NCBI GenBank assembly: GCA_022925895.1
Contig: JAKSYS010000207.1
Location: 25,149 to 89,148, forward strand
Direction: 5' to 3'
Length of the DNA stretch: 64,000 bases
Origin: Fragilaria crotonensis
Taxonomy: Eukaryota > Bacillariophyta > Fragilariophyceae > Fragilariales > Fragilariaceae
Of the stretch, positions 1-11,146 are shown one piece after another; the stretch's first letter is position 1, and every line of letters starts with the position of its first letter. The position numbers and the translations under genes were made by a program. The notes beneath the pieces were generated by a model. The model had not been told where the DNA came from and did no database searches. It saw only the letters and a list, made by a program, of their open reading frames with translations.

Positions 1-1404
1 GACGTCTTGGATTGCTGTCGTGCAAGTTTGAACGTAGGGTTGAGGCCAGTTCAATAATACTAGTATGAGAGTGGTTACCCATGCTAATCGGCTGGCCCAC
101 CCGAGGAGTCATTCTGTCTCTTCCCCAGATGATACAGCCTCGGATGCCTGCTTCTCAATCCTTGCAACGTATGCTTTGGCGATCTTCAACTTCTTGGCGA
201 GAGTCTCTTTCTTATCGCCCTTATCGTTTGAGGTGTCGGTCGCTTCGCGTTTGCTGCCGGATGAAGCTTGCGCCCCTCCCTTGCATTCATTGGGCTTGTG
301 TGCCCTCCACTTCTCACACTTGCCGCCTGTGTCTTTTCCACACCAGTACCAGGTGAAGCCTTTGTGTTCAACTTCCTTCTTATCGCCTTGTTTGGGTTTA
401 GACCATGTCTTGGGGTGACCTTTCTGCTTGTTGTGTCCCTTTTTGTTCTTGGACTTATCGCTGGTCTTCTTTCCACTAGTCTTCTTTCCCAGTTCAAACG
501 ATACCTTCTTGTTTAAGTTCTTAACCGTAGTCTCGAGTTTTGCTTCAAGCGCGACTATTTTCTCTTCTGCAGTCGGCGCGTTCCACGTTCCCTTCTCGAC
601 CATTGAATCGTACTTGTTTTTCGCCGCTAACATCAGCTCATCCGGCGTCATCTCCTCGCCCTCTTCATGATCATCCTGTTTGCGTCCCAACCATGCTCGG
701 AAGACTTCGTCGCTTGCGGCTCCGTAGCCTTTAAACAGGTTGATTAGGAGATCGGAGGTCGATTGGTTTCGCGCCGTCAGGGATTGTAAGAGCAGCTTCA
801 CGTACTGGTTGAATCGTCCGATGTCGCTGTCGATAGTGGTGATGTACTGATCGAGACTGGACAATTTTGTACGGATTTGGTTGGTGGTAGCATTTGTGTC
901 GAGGTGGCTCTCCCTGATAATTACCTTGAGGAGTGCAACTCCACTGCATACGTTATTCTCACCAATTCGATACTGGCTCGACCAAATGGACACTTTCTTC
1001 TTTGCATCGGTTGTCAGGGAGGCCATGAGACACTTGTATAACATGTAAGTGTCCTGTGCTGGTCTCCCTTCTTCTTCGATGTATTGCAGTTCGGATATAA
1101 CGACTTGTTCCAAAGTCAACGTTCCATAGTTCTCGATGAGGTTTTCTTCTCTCTCATCTGGTTCGTCAGCATTCAACGTGATGTTCAGAATCCCTCCTGT
1201 CCAACCCATCTCGTCGGCTCTGTCTTGAACGTCCTTGAGGAATTGAAACAGGTTGTCCGCCTCACAGTTGAATAAGTCGTCCGATACTTGCCTGATACCC
1301 GCCTTGTAGATCTTCGCATGGTCGCTCCTCGTGTAATCGAGGGCACCGTCAATAGCCAGTGCCGGGGCGAGCGCGAAGATAACTGGGGGTTCTTCTTCTT
1401 CCAT
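1..1404 (-). mobile_element. Copia element I, 5' part (gag plus first bases of pol)
   Basis: This is the 5' portion of a minus-strand Ty1/copia element running off the left edge of the window. The gag gene is complete. The remaining 108 bases downstream of its stop stay open in at least one minus frame and could be the first codons of pol, but they are too short to assign. No LTR pair can be checked because the 3' end lies outside the window. Confidence 0.7.
109..1404 (-). CDS. Gag protein of copia-like retrotransposon I
   Basis: This is an uninterrupted 431-residue ORF that starts with ATG and ends with TGA. The N-terminal two thirds is a helical, acidic region like copia Gag capsid domains (UBN2/DUF4219 style). 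Residues 300-345 are strongly lysine-rich. A Cys/His cluster follows (C355, C363, H369, C374; CX7CX5HX4C), larger than the usual CCHC knuckle but placed where the nucleic-acid binding motif of Gag belongs. The tail is charged. The expected role is assembly of virus-like particles around element RNA in the cytoplasm. Seen: the ORF and the Cys/His cluster. Inferred: Gag function, from layout and resemblance to diatom copia Gag proteins. It is one of the few intact ORFs in the window. Confidence 0.75.
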   Translation of the reverse strand: MEEEEPPVIFALAPALAIDGALDYTRSDHAKIYKAGIRQVSDDLFNCEADNLFQFLKDVQDRADEMGWTGGILNITLNADEPDEREENLIENYGTLTLEQVVISELQYIEEEGRPAQDTYMLYKCLMASLTTDAKKKVSIWSSQYRIGENNVCSGVALLKVIIRESHLDTNATTNQIRTKLSSLDQYITTIDSDIGRFNQYVKLLLQSLTARNQSTSDLLINLFKGYGAASDEVFRAWLGRKQDDHEEGEEMTPDELMLAAKNKYDSMVEKGTWNAPTAEEKIVALEAKLETTVKNLNKKVSFELGKKTSGKKTSDKSKNKKGHNKQKGHPKTWSKPKQGDKKEVEHKGFTWYWCGKDTGGKCEKWRAHKPNECKGGAQASSGSKREATDTSNDKGDKKETLAKKLKIAKAYVARIEKQASEAVSSGEETE

Positions 1405-1715
1405 GTCCTTGTTCTTTACTTGCGCAGAGGAAGCGTGTGATTTTACTACCTATCGGTACTATCTAACCTGTGATAGACGAATAGGATGTAAAGGGCTTTT
1501 AGAAATTTATAAATCGGTGTTAGCCAATATTGTGAGTATTGATTGCAGATTATCATTTGATCCAGAATGTGGGGACATTAGTACCTTGACATAATGGTGA
1601 CGTGATTGCAAGTATAATTCCTACCACAATTGATACTGTACCAATGACCGAGTATTGTATCATGAGGTCATAATACGGTAAGTCGATTTGGGTAGCGTTG
1701 TCATACTGTGCCTAG
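1405..1715. other. Gene-free stretch between elements I and E
   Basis: No coding ORF is supported here. By position it should hold the leader, and perhaps the 5' LTR, of minus-strand element I, plus the truncation point of element E near 1.7 kb. I could not find a second copy of any LTR-like sequence to prove this. The plus frame used by element E is closed by a TAG at 1713-1715. Confidence 0.4.
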
Positions 1716-4715
1716 CCGCACTGCTGTCCGGCTGCACCGTCGTATCATCACACAGCAAGGCCTCAACCCCCAACCAAGTCCAAGCAATTTGCAACTCCCA
1801 TCAATGTTGCCAACCCTTTCTATGTCAAGCCACCTATCAATGCTGCAATCCCATTCACCATTTCAATTGATGATGATGAAACTGAGACCCCTTCAACTCC
1901 TTCAAGCAGAAACAGAACTCAATCATGTCAGGTCAATTATTTGAAAACCTTCAACACCTCTGGACCTAGGAATCTTGATGCACCACCATCTCCAGCAATC
2001 AGTCTCAATTCAGAACTTTTCAGTCCCTTGTTTTCCAATTTGAGCAGCAGCAATGACAGCACCTTTGATTGCCTTTCCACATCCACTGGAATCACAGCAT
2101 TTCTTGAACTATCTGATGATGATGAAACTTTGGAGCTTCCATACCGCCTTGACAAACTGCACATCCCTTGCCCTGAAGACAATGTCTTGGACCCAATCCA
2201 TCATGTCCCCTTTTTGCAACACCATTCTGATTTGGATTCCAGAACCAATCCCCATGCCTCACTTCTTTTCTATGCTGATGCAACTCTTCAAGATGATATC
2301 AATGGGCCAATCACCATGTGCAACCTTCCAACATGTGTTGATTCAAGTATCACAGCTGCAAGCTTCTGCCTACGTTATATCCAGTCTAATCCAGTCACCA
2401 AACAATGCATTCGCGACTTGACGACCGAACATCTTCGCCACCTGATGTGCAACCTTTATCCCATTCTCATTGCTGGATCTGACAAAGACCCCAATCAAGA
2501 GGAATTCATTCAATGCATCCAACACACTTTCAACAGAACTACCAATTTGGTCATGGACAATCTTTCTTCTGAGCACAGATCTCAACTCACCAATGGCACC
2601 CCATCATTATTTGTATCCCTTTTGAGTGACTATGAACCTGGATCCTTTGGACATGAATGCTCCCTATCCATCCTTTATGCCTTCAAGATGATGTATCTCA
2701 TCCACCTTTATATTCAGGGACAAACATCTTCATGCCCTCACCAACCTCCTGAACTTGCTGATATCATTCGCAATATCCCAACTTTTGCGACCGCTCTACG
2801 TCTTTTCCCGAACCGGAGTAACTTCAGAGATGTCCCGCGCTTCATTATCAAATTCTTCCAAGATCAGCAACTGCCTCCCAGTCCCTATGATATCACTTTG
2901 GACAGCACCAGGACTCGCCATATTCAAACTCCTACACATTTGGACTCTGCATCCCTCATTGCATTCACTCATTCACCGCTTGTCAACGGTTTTGGAGAAC
3001 CCACAACTGGAATATCTCCATCTTCTTCCCATGTTGCCCGTGTCTTAATCTCAGCAACACTCCGCCAACATGCAACTTTGACTTCCAAACTCACAACTGG
3101 AGATGACTTACATTTGCAATCCTCAAACATTTGCATTGGTTCCCTTCCTCCTGCTGATCTACTCATGAATCACAATTGCTCAGCCTTCCCAATGGCCACA
3201 TCCCCTACACCTGAACAGTTATCAATCATGCACTCAAAAGCCACTGCTATTGCCGTCAACTTTGTCATCTGCCGTCCGCTCACTTCCAATGACCTTCAGA
3301 ACTTCACCATTCCAATTGGAAACTGTGATTATGCAACCCTTAAGTCCAACTTTGACCCCATCAAGACAGATACCATCAACCATTCCATTGATTTCCTGCC
3401 AGATCATGAGTATACCATGTTCAGAGTTGTCTCAAACATCAATGTCACTGACCCTCAATGTGTCCTACCTCAGACACCCTTGCCAACCAAAGTCCTTATC
3501 TTCCAAGGCAACACCCAAGAGCATCAGTCAACTCCTTCCTACACTCCAGGATCCCCAACTGAGCTTCCTATTCCATTGCCAAGTGCTCACATTTTCCCTC
3601 TTATCTACAACAAGGAGAACAAACCAATCATTTTTCACCAACACAATGGGACCATCAAACCATACACAACAACAACAGTCCAACAGCTTTTCAATGACCA
3701 AGCCTGCATTCCAATGAACACCTGTTATGCTGCCAATCCCTGGACTTGCCCCAACAATCCTAGCCAACTTTGGCGCCAACCAAATCCTGTTTATCATGTT
3801 ATTGATGATCCCAAAACCATTCCCTTGTCTCTTGCAACTCGCCTCATCCAAGTGATTACTACAAAACGTGGATCCACCGATGTCTATGGATCCTGGGCTC
3901 TCCCACACCTTGAGAATGCCCTCAGCAACCCATTGTCTCAGATCACTCACAATCCTTTTTCATATTATTGGCAACAACACAATCATCCTGAATATCCTTT
4001 CATCAAAGCCTCTGAACCCAATATCTTGAGCAACCCCCCTGGTGAGTCTGGTGTGAACACTAGTCTCTTTAACAACCAGGTTACTACTTGCAACTTACCT
4101 GATCCTTCTTGCCTGTACAGACACATTGGTGTAAATGCTACAAGAATGGACAGCAGTAATTGTAATGTAGTAAGATTTCAATTGGACAAACAAGAATCAT
4201 CTTTTTGTGAACACACAGCCCTCATGGTTGTCCGCACCCGTAGATCGTCTCTTCAAGAAGAAAATCCCCCTGAAATTGAACCAGAAACTGCAGATCCAGA
4301 TACTTCTGACAATTCTTCCGAAACTGACATTTCCCGACACGAAACGCATAACATTGATGCAAATCAGCCATCTTCTGACGTCCAAGCTCAAGAAATTGAC
4401 ACACCTGCCGAAAATCCTTTGAAACGTCTCTCACGCACTGTCACACAAATTCTGTCTCCAAAATCTGTGCAACCAGACACCCAAATTGAAACATCCTCTT
4501 CACCAAAGACAGACACTCCATCCAAACCTGCAGCAAAGGACAAACCTGCAAAACATCCAACTTTGCCTATCCTCCAATTCATGAAACATTCTTTACTGAT
4601 GATGAAGATAATGAAGACCAACAGGATGACCCTCCTCAGATCCCTTTGCAATCCCCAGATGCACTTACTTCTTCAACCAGAACTGACTTCACTTATCCAC
4701 CCATTGAAGATTTAA
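1716..4715 (+). pseudogene. Long N-terminal coding region of element E, unknown protein running into gag start
   Basis: This is a 999-codon open frame with no stop from 1716 to 4713. The first in-frame ATG is only near 2316, so the true start lies upstream of the truncation. I do not recognise the first 800 or so residues. They look like a folded protein, with many Trp, Cys, Phe and Pro residues and mixed hydrophobic segments, and they do not resemble Gag. From about 4200 the sequence becomes acidic and Ser/Thr/Pro-rich and aligns with the region just upstream of gag in element D (shared PLKR motif). The frame is lost near 4.6 kb, and gag continues in another frame from 4646. The extension could be an element-specific accessory or capsid domain, or a captured host gene. 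Confidence 0.6.
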
Positions 4716-6831
4716 CTAAAACCCTTTTGAAATATGCCAAAAATGCCAATCTCCGGAAACTATCATACCCAACCGATCTTGTCGCCCGACGCCGACAATT
4801 CAATGCCTTCATGGATAACCTCCGCATCGTTTGTAACATCTCTCCCTGGACACGCCAAGTCTTTGATCTTTGGCCCAAACAGATTTCCTACTCCCATCCC
4901 TTCATTGGCACTGCAATTTACAATCTCATTTTACACATGTCTGTGATCCCTGCCAAAAACACATCATTGATGGCCCACCAGATGCCAGAACTGCAATCTT
5001 TACTCTCCGCCGACATTGTGCTCCGCTTACTCCAGATCATGTTGAACGCACAAGAGAAGCCTTTTATTCTATTAAACAAGGCCACAATGAAGTTGCAACC
5101 TCCTATTTGAATCGCATCCGAGTTTTGACGCGCGATTGCTACCACGCCGGCATTCCCAACACAGACGCAGATCTTATTAAAAGAGCCATTCGCGGTGGAA
5201 GTAATCACCATTTTTATGCTGCCTCTTACCAACGTTTTGATGCCGACCTCCGCAGAGCCGAACTTAACGATGAAGAATTGCCCGCTTTCTCCGAACTTGA
5301 AAGCCATCTTTTGAATATTGACGAATCCCTTGGCCTAACTTTGCCATCACAAAATCAACGCAATTATAACCAACATGCCAATGCTGCCCGTCAACAATCC
5401 CATCGCCCTGCCCATCGTCCGACTTTCCAAAAACAGTTCACCCCGCGACAACATCAAGCTCTCAGCTCAATTCTGCGACCTTATACCCAACAAAACAGCA
5501 GCAGCAATCGGCCACCAATCAGACCCCAAAGCAACCAAAATCAGCATTCAAACCGTCCGAACAATCACCAAAACAATCGTCGCAACGCTCCGCCACCTAG
5601 ATCGAATCATGGCAACCGACCGCCCTTGCGACCAACTTCATCAAACTCCAACAACCAACGTCGACCGCAGAGCAATTCCACCCCATTTCGGCCAAATCCT
5701 TCACCCAATAATGCCACCAACATAGTTTGTAACAATTGTGGAAGAACTGGTCACTATGCAAGACAATGCCCAACTGCAACTAACAGACCTCAGAACAACA
5801 ATAACAGAAATGGAGGAAACCCAAGGTCACCAACCAATAATGAGAACACTGCTCCCAGAAATCAAAGAGCTTATTTTGTCACTGATTCATCTTCACCTCA
5901 TGCTGAAACAACTCATTACCATCAAGCCTTCCTTGCCTCATTAAACAACAACCCTGCCTTCAACAATGGCCCACCAACAATCTGGCCTGACACCAACTTG
6001 CCTCAAATGGAAATCAACCCATCACTGACTGACAATGATTTTGTACCCTCCATGTCACACTCACCTCCCAGCACTGATGCAATTGAATACTTCCCAGATG
6101 ATCCCATGTCTGCATATCAGCGCTTTGGACCGCCAGATCTTGATAATTGGCTCCCTGACAGTGGTGCTACAAGCCACTACACTCCTGTCTTCAGTGATCT
6201 CCATGATGTTGAACCCTGCCATGTACCTGTTTCCCTTGCTGATGGAACCACCAAGATATCCACTTTCAAAGGCACAACTGACTGTTTCTTTACAACCACA
6301 GAAGGACAGAAAGCTATCCTTGGTCTTGCGGATGTTTACTACATTGAAGGTCTTAGCCACCGTCTTCTTTCCCTGACTGCCATCTCTGCCACCCAAAACT
6401 TCACAGTCATCATCCAAAACAGAGCAACCACAATCCGCTTTCCCAACAATTCAACATACACATGGCCAACCATCCTTCAAGAGCTACCCTCTGAACAAGC
6501 TTTCTCTATGACTTCCCAACCCAACACAACTTCTGATGACACTCCAAACCCACCTGCCATCACTTTTGAGCAACACTTGGACACTTCAACCAATTCAAAC
6601 CCAGACCAACCCACTGCAACCTTGCCACTTGAGATCACATCCCGTCGCCTTGCACATCGTAATTTCCGCAATCTTATGACTGGATCCCTTCACCATGTTT
6701 GGAATGATCACATTTTGTCACCAGCCACTGACACTCAAACTTGGCCAATCAGAATTTCAATCAGCCAAAAACGCCAGAAGCAAAGTCCCACTCCGCCAAG
6801 GTTCAGAACCATTCCATCAACTTCACCTTGA
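4646..6831 (+). pseudogene. Gag, zinc knuckle and protease of element E (frameshifted)
   Basis: Gag coding starts in the frame of 4646-5110 and switches to the frame of 4870-6831 near 4.93 kb, as the collinear element D protein shows. Domains in order are: capsid-like helical region; Asn/Arg/Pro-rich linker; CCHC knuckle CNNCGRTGHYARQC at 5728-5769; aspartic protease motif DSGATSHY at 6157-6180; and a GAG-pre-integrase-like stretch with LSHRLLSL near 6352. The frame then breaks at about 6.8 kb, inside the start of the integrase. The product would be capsid, nucleocapsid and protease of a copia polyprotein. Confidence 0.75.
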
Positions 6832-8530
6832 CCTTTTGAGAAACCCATTCCGTTTTGGCCTGACAACTAACACTAACTATTCTGCCTACCTTTTCATTGT
6901 GACAACCCCTGGCAAACTAACTGGTTGGATTGGACTACCCACTGAAAGTACTTTATCCATCCTCACTGCCCTGCAATCTTGGCTCACACAATCAGAACTT
7001 CTTGGACGCACCCAATCTGTCCGCTTTATCCGCACTGATGCTGGAACAGCATTTACTTCTGCCAAATTCATCTCAACTTGCACCAACCTTGGAATCAAAG
7101 TTGAAGCTGCAGCCCCTGAACATCAAGAAATGAATGGAATTTGTGAAGCCAAATGGAGAGAAGTCCACAACATTGCAAACACTCTGCTCAACACTGCCAG
7201 ACTTGGAGGTACCTTCTTTCACCATGCTCATGCCTATGCAGTCCAAATTGTCAATGCTTGCCCTGCAAAGAATGTTACTGATCAAGATGGAAATCCTACA
7301 ACTCCCTTCCACTATAGTTATGGCCGAAAACCCAGCCTCATCAACTTCCGCGTATTTGGATGCCCAGTCTATTTCAAACGTTACGAACCGACCTTTCGGA
7401 ACAAGTTAATCACTTATAAACAACAGCTCCAACGTGCATCCCGTGGAACTTTTATTGGATTCCCTGACAACTCTGCCGGCTGGCTTGTCTACTCTCCAGA
7501 CCATCCTCAACGAATTATCACAACCCGTGACGCTTATTTTGATGAAGATTTCAGCTCTGCCCTTGCTTTTGACTCCAAACCTTTTGCTGGAGCCATTCCT
7601 ATCCGCTCCCACATGGACCCTAATGGACTAGAAAATGTTAAGAATTCTGAACCCACCATCATTCACCAAACTGGATCTGTTGCCAACCTTGGAATCAACC
7701 CTTCCTCCTTCATTGAAGAACTCACAACAGAAGATCCTTCAAAAACACTAAACATAAGCACCAATAATGTTGATAATCACCCTCCTACTGAGAATGATGA
7801 TGACACTGATGATGATGATCTACAACCTGGTCCAACACCACCTGCACCTCAACTGCTTAATCTCACTCATCACCAGAAGAGACACACACCCCTTCAGAAA
7901 GAGATGACACTCTACTTCCAAGAATGTGCTGAATCACTACCATCCATTGATCCTATCCACACTGCTATGCTTGCCCTTGATGCCTCTGCTGAAACATCTA
8001 CAGAAAATGATGATCCTGTTGATAAATACTTGCCAGAACCCCAATCCTTTCAAGCTGTCCTCAAACTTGATGATGACATCCGCTCTGCCTGGCTTCATGC
8101 AATCAAAATGGAAATCAAGAACCTCATTGATCATGGTACCTTCATTCTTGGCCAGAAACCCCATGCAGATGAATTGATTATCCCAGTTAAACTTGTGCTC
8201 AAAGCAAAGCAAACAGCATCTGGCAAACTTGACAAACTCAAAGCCCGCCTTGTTGCCCGCGGCGACATGGAAAAGAGAAGAATTAAGAAAACAAAGCAAA
8301 GTACCAGCAGCAACTACTTAAGCAAAGAGAAGAGAACACCAAAAGTTAAGAAGTCTAACACTATCCCAATTGAGATCCCTCAACCTTTTGAAGACACATG
8401 GTCACCCTGTGCATCTTCAAGAGGGGTCAAGCTCTCATATCCAAAACCTGTGCTTTCCGCCGCATCCTTAAAGGTGCTGACTTCATTGGAGCCTATCTTC
8501 AAGCCAAAGTTATTGGACGTCACTTTGTGA
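6695..8530 (+). pseudogene. Integrase core, linker and start of RT of element E
   Basis: This segment carries the integrase DDE core: Asp in HLDL at 6830-6832, Asp in RTDAG at 7037-7039, and Glu in ICEAKW at 7145-7147. A copia-type integrase C-terminal region follows (FGCPVYFKRYEP), then an acidic, low-complexity linker containing runs of Asp. RT begins around VKLVLKAKQ (8190). The frame is lost near 8.45 kb, where the protein turns to nonsense; RT resumes in the next segment. The catalytic triad is intact, unlike in element D. Confidence 0.75.
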
Positions 8531-9855
8531 TCCTGCCACTTTACCTTGCCTACCACTTCCCAGAATATGCCAAATACTTTGGAGTCCCACTTCTTCTTGA
8601 CAAAGGAATCTATGGCCTTGTCTACTCAGGCAAATATTGGAACATTGAATTCTCTGAATGGCTATACTCTCAAGGATTCATCCAATCCCAAGCAGAACCA
8701 TCCTATTTTGCTTACTATGACAAACACAACCAATGGCTTCGCCTCCTATTCTTTGTCGATGACATGCTTTATGTTGGAAGCAATGATTCCATCGAGAAAT
8801 CTTTCGAAGATTCCGTCCGCAACCGCTTTGACGTGAAATTCCTTGGTCCTGCACAATGGTTCCTGCAAATGCGCATCCACCGCCACAAAGATTCCACTTA
8901 CACTCTAGACCAACACCGATATGTCTTGAACGCTCTCCAACGTTATGACCCGAATTCCGAATTCCCTGAACGCGAAACTCCCTTCCCACCCGATTACGTC
9001 TTCACCAAAGATAACCGCCCTGTCACTGATCATGACAAGTCTATAATTGAGAAAAGACATTCCCGCCTCCCGTTTCGCTCAGCCGTATGCACCCTACTTT
9101 ATCTAGCATATAACACACGTGCCGATATCCTTTTTGCAGTCTGCAAACTTGCAAAAGCCTGCATCTGCCCCGGTGAACTTGACTTCCGCGCCCTTATCTG
9201 GTTATTTGGCTATCTCAGACGCCGACCCAGCTATGCTTTGAAATTCTATCCTGATGGCACTTCTAACCCAATCTATAGTATCTGTGCCCAACACAGCATT
9301 CCATACTCTGACCTGACTGTCTTCTCTGATGCCAGCTGGCAAGATTGCCCTGACACTGGCAGATCAACTGTTGGATACATGATCTTTCACAATGGTGCCC
9401 TCATTGAAGCCAACTCAACAATGCCTACCCCAATTGCAATGTCAACCTCTGAAGCTGAATACATGGCTGCCTGTTCTGCAACTATGGCTACTGCCCACAT
9501 CAGAATGCTTTTATATGATATGACATACCTTGGCACTAAACAATGGCGCGAATCATCCCAACGTTTACCTACAATCCCATCTGTCCTTATGATTGACAAT
9601 GAAGCAACTGTTCAAATTGCCAAGAATGGCAAACTAACTCGCAAAACTCGCCACATTGAAAGACGCTTTCACTTTGTCCGCCAAGGCCAACAAGATGGTA
9701 CTCATCAACTCTATTGGATCCCTTGTGACTCTCAACTTGCTGACATCCTAACCAAGACTCAGACATCATCCAAGATTGATCCTCACCTTGACAAAATCTT
9801 TTGCACACTCCCTGATCACCTACTTTCTCCATCACCAATTTCTACGGAGATCTGA
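8398..9855 (+). pseudogene. Reverse transcriptase and RNase H of element E
   Basis: This segment continues RT with ADFIGAYLQAKV, the KGIYGLVYSGKYW block and the catalytic box FVDDMLYVG (8752-8778). RNase H follows, with Asp in SDASWQD, Glu in STSEAEYMAA and Asp in IDNEATVQ, and then the conserved LADILTK tail. Copia RT and RNase H copy the RNA and remove it from the hybrid inside virus-like particles. The first roughly 20 codons overlap the previous frame and are not real RT. Both catalytic centres look intact, but the segment is cut off from a start codon by upstream frameshifts. Confidence 0.8.
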
Positions 9856-9866
9856 TTCAAGAGGGG

Positions 9867-10770
9867 TGACAGACTTTTAGTACCGCTCCTACGTATTTTT
9901 ACTATCTACATTATCCAGTAGGACACTTCACATTAGGCTAGTAAACAGTATACGTCGTACCGTTACTGTCGCACGGGAATCATATCCCACTCCAAAATTG
10001 CAACGATCAAATTCATGTCGTTCGTTATAAAAACGATCGTTTTCTCGCCCGGCGCTTCACCTCGTTCGCTCTCTTCAGACGTACGAACTTTCAGACGTGC
10101 ACTCTTCAGACGTACACCGTTTCTTTTGTGATCCTGAGTGTTCCTGAAGAACACTCATCAAAAGAAGTTGATCATCATTTGATGATCAACAATTTCTCAC
10201 AAATTTGTCTACCACTGTAAATATATTTAGCCGGCCCCCGATTTTTAACAATGTACAATTTTCGTAGCAGCGTAACTGACCATGACGACTTTTTACCCGC
10301 CGTCGTCACGATTCAGTCCCCCTGTAGCGATAGCCAGTGTACTAGTACCCACTTGGCTACCGACGTCACCGTAGGACTCCACCCACGTCCACATACTGTA
10401 GTGTCACCTACGCGCAACGTAGCACCATCTACTTGCATCGTACCTACAGATACTAGCACAGTTGCTTCGCCTACTAGCACTGTGTCTACGTCTACATGTA
10501 CTGTAGTTACGCCTAGTCATACCGTAGCTCAGTATACCCGTCCAGTAGACTCCCACGCGTATACCGTCGCGTCTGCTACTAGCACTCCCGCTTCCTCTGC
10601 CGCTAGCGTAGCATCCAGTAGTCCTGAAACCGTAGCACCGGCCAACGTTCGTACTGTAGCGACCGATACCGTCACCGTGACGTCACCACCTGCCTGCGAC
10701 CCCGGTCTGGCGTGCGCCCGATTTAACCATGGTCTGGCCTCCACTCCGCGCTCGCACGCAGAATCTATCA
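9867..10770 (+). repeat. 3' LTR of element E (904 bp)
   Basis: It starts with TGACAG right after the polypurine tract AAGAGGGG and ends with CTATCA, so the termini are TG...CA. Most of it is repeated at 56386-57256 (element F), and that match ends at the same CTATCA, which fixes the 3' boundary. Two adjacent perfect hairpins lie at 10136-10156 (8-bp arms) and 10167-10190 (11-bp arms). An open reading frame begins inside the LTR at 10251. Confidence 0.85.
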
Positions 10771-10775
10771 GGTAG
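10251..10775 (+). CDS. LTR-internal ORF, putative start of the E-family polyprotein
   Basis: This ATG-initiated 174-codon ORF remains open from inside the LTR to its 3' end and stops five bases into flanking DNA. It begins MYNFRSSVTDHDDFLPAVV and continues as a Ser/Thr/Val-rich low-complexity stretch. The start and the DHDDFLPAVV-like peptide recur at 56733 (element F) and, more divergent, at 57801-58244 (LTR G). In a complete element the 5' LTR copy would read on into the internal region, which fits the absence of an early ATG in the 1716-4715 frame. In this solo 3' position it is probably not expressed as a useful protein. Function is unknown; the link to the internal ORF is inference. Confidence 0.45.
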   Translation: MYNFRSSVTDHDDFLPAVVTIQSPCSDSQCTSTHLATDVTVGLHPRPHTVVSPTRNVAPSTCIVPTDTSTVASPTSTVSTSTCTVVTPSHTVAQYTRPVDSHAYTVASATSTPASSAASVASSSPETVAPANVRTVATDTVTVTSPPACDPGLACARFNHGLASTPRSHAESIR

Positions 10776-10842
10776 TACGTGAAGCGGTCAGTATTGTGAC
10801 GTCACGCTTGACGTCATTTCTGTGCATTCTAATTGAAAGCAC

Positions 10843-10883
10843 GCATACGCACAAATGCATACGCACAAATGCATACGCACAAA
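10843..10883. repeat. 14-bp tandem repeat, about three copies
   Basis: The unit GCATACGCACAAAT is repeated 2.9 times without interruption. It is a minisatellite in non-coding DNA just beyond the E LTR. Confidence 0.9.
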
Positions 10884-11053
10884 CGCGGGATTCGTGCCAC
10901 TACAGACCATTAGAAAATTAATTGGGTGGCTCGATCCAGCCGGCCATGCGTTATTCGAACGTTCGACTCTTGAATTCAGAGTACTCCCCCCACTATTCTG
11001 CACAATAGAGTGATAACGGTAAAACCGATCCTTTGAACGATTGTAACTTGTCG

Positions 11054-11146
11054 AGAACTTCGAATTACTCAACAGGCGTGCACTATGTTGTCACTGGTGC
11101 ATCGAAGAATAGCATAGTGCACGCCTGTTGAGTAATTCGAAGTTCT
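11054..11146. repeat. Perfect 34-bp inverted repeat with 25-nt loop
   Basis: The left arm is 11054-11087, the right arm is 11113-11146 and the spacer is 11088-11112. The arms are exact reverse complements over 34 bp. It could be a fold-back or MITE remnant, or a large hairpin in a transcript. I see no ORF and no clear target duplication around it. Confidence 0.85.

Larger units (their letters stand above)
1716..10770 (+). mobile_element. Copia element E, 5'-truncated, with 3' LTR
   Basis: Plus-strand order is: unknown N-terminal coding region, gag with CCHC knuckle, aspartic protease, integrase, RT, RNase H, polypurine tract (AAGAGGGG just before 9867) and 3' LTR. This is Ty1/copia order because integrase precedes RT. 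No copy of the 9867-10770 LTR lies upstream, so the element has lost its 5' end. At least four frame changes (about 4.6, 4.93, 6.8 and 8.45 kb) make it a pseudo-element. A second, minus-strand copy of the family (element D) lies at 17.0-22.8 kb, and a fragment (F) lies at 56.1 kb. Confidence 0.85.

Noticed and set aside
1688-1870. Small plus-strand ORF with a lipoprotein-like signal sequence
   Set aside because: It overlaps the open frame of element E in another frame and has no independent support.
4600-8530. Programmed frameshifting between overlapping ORFs of element E
   Set aside because: The breaks fall inside domains and at different places from those in sister element D, so they are independent mutations.
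10843-10883. CRISPR-like array
   Set aside because: Perfect tandem repeats without spacers, in a eukaryotic context.
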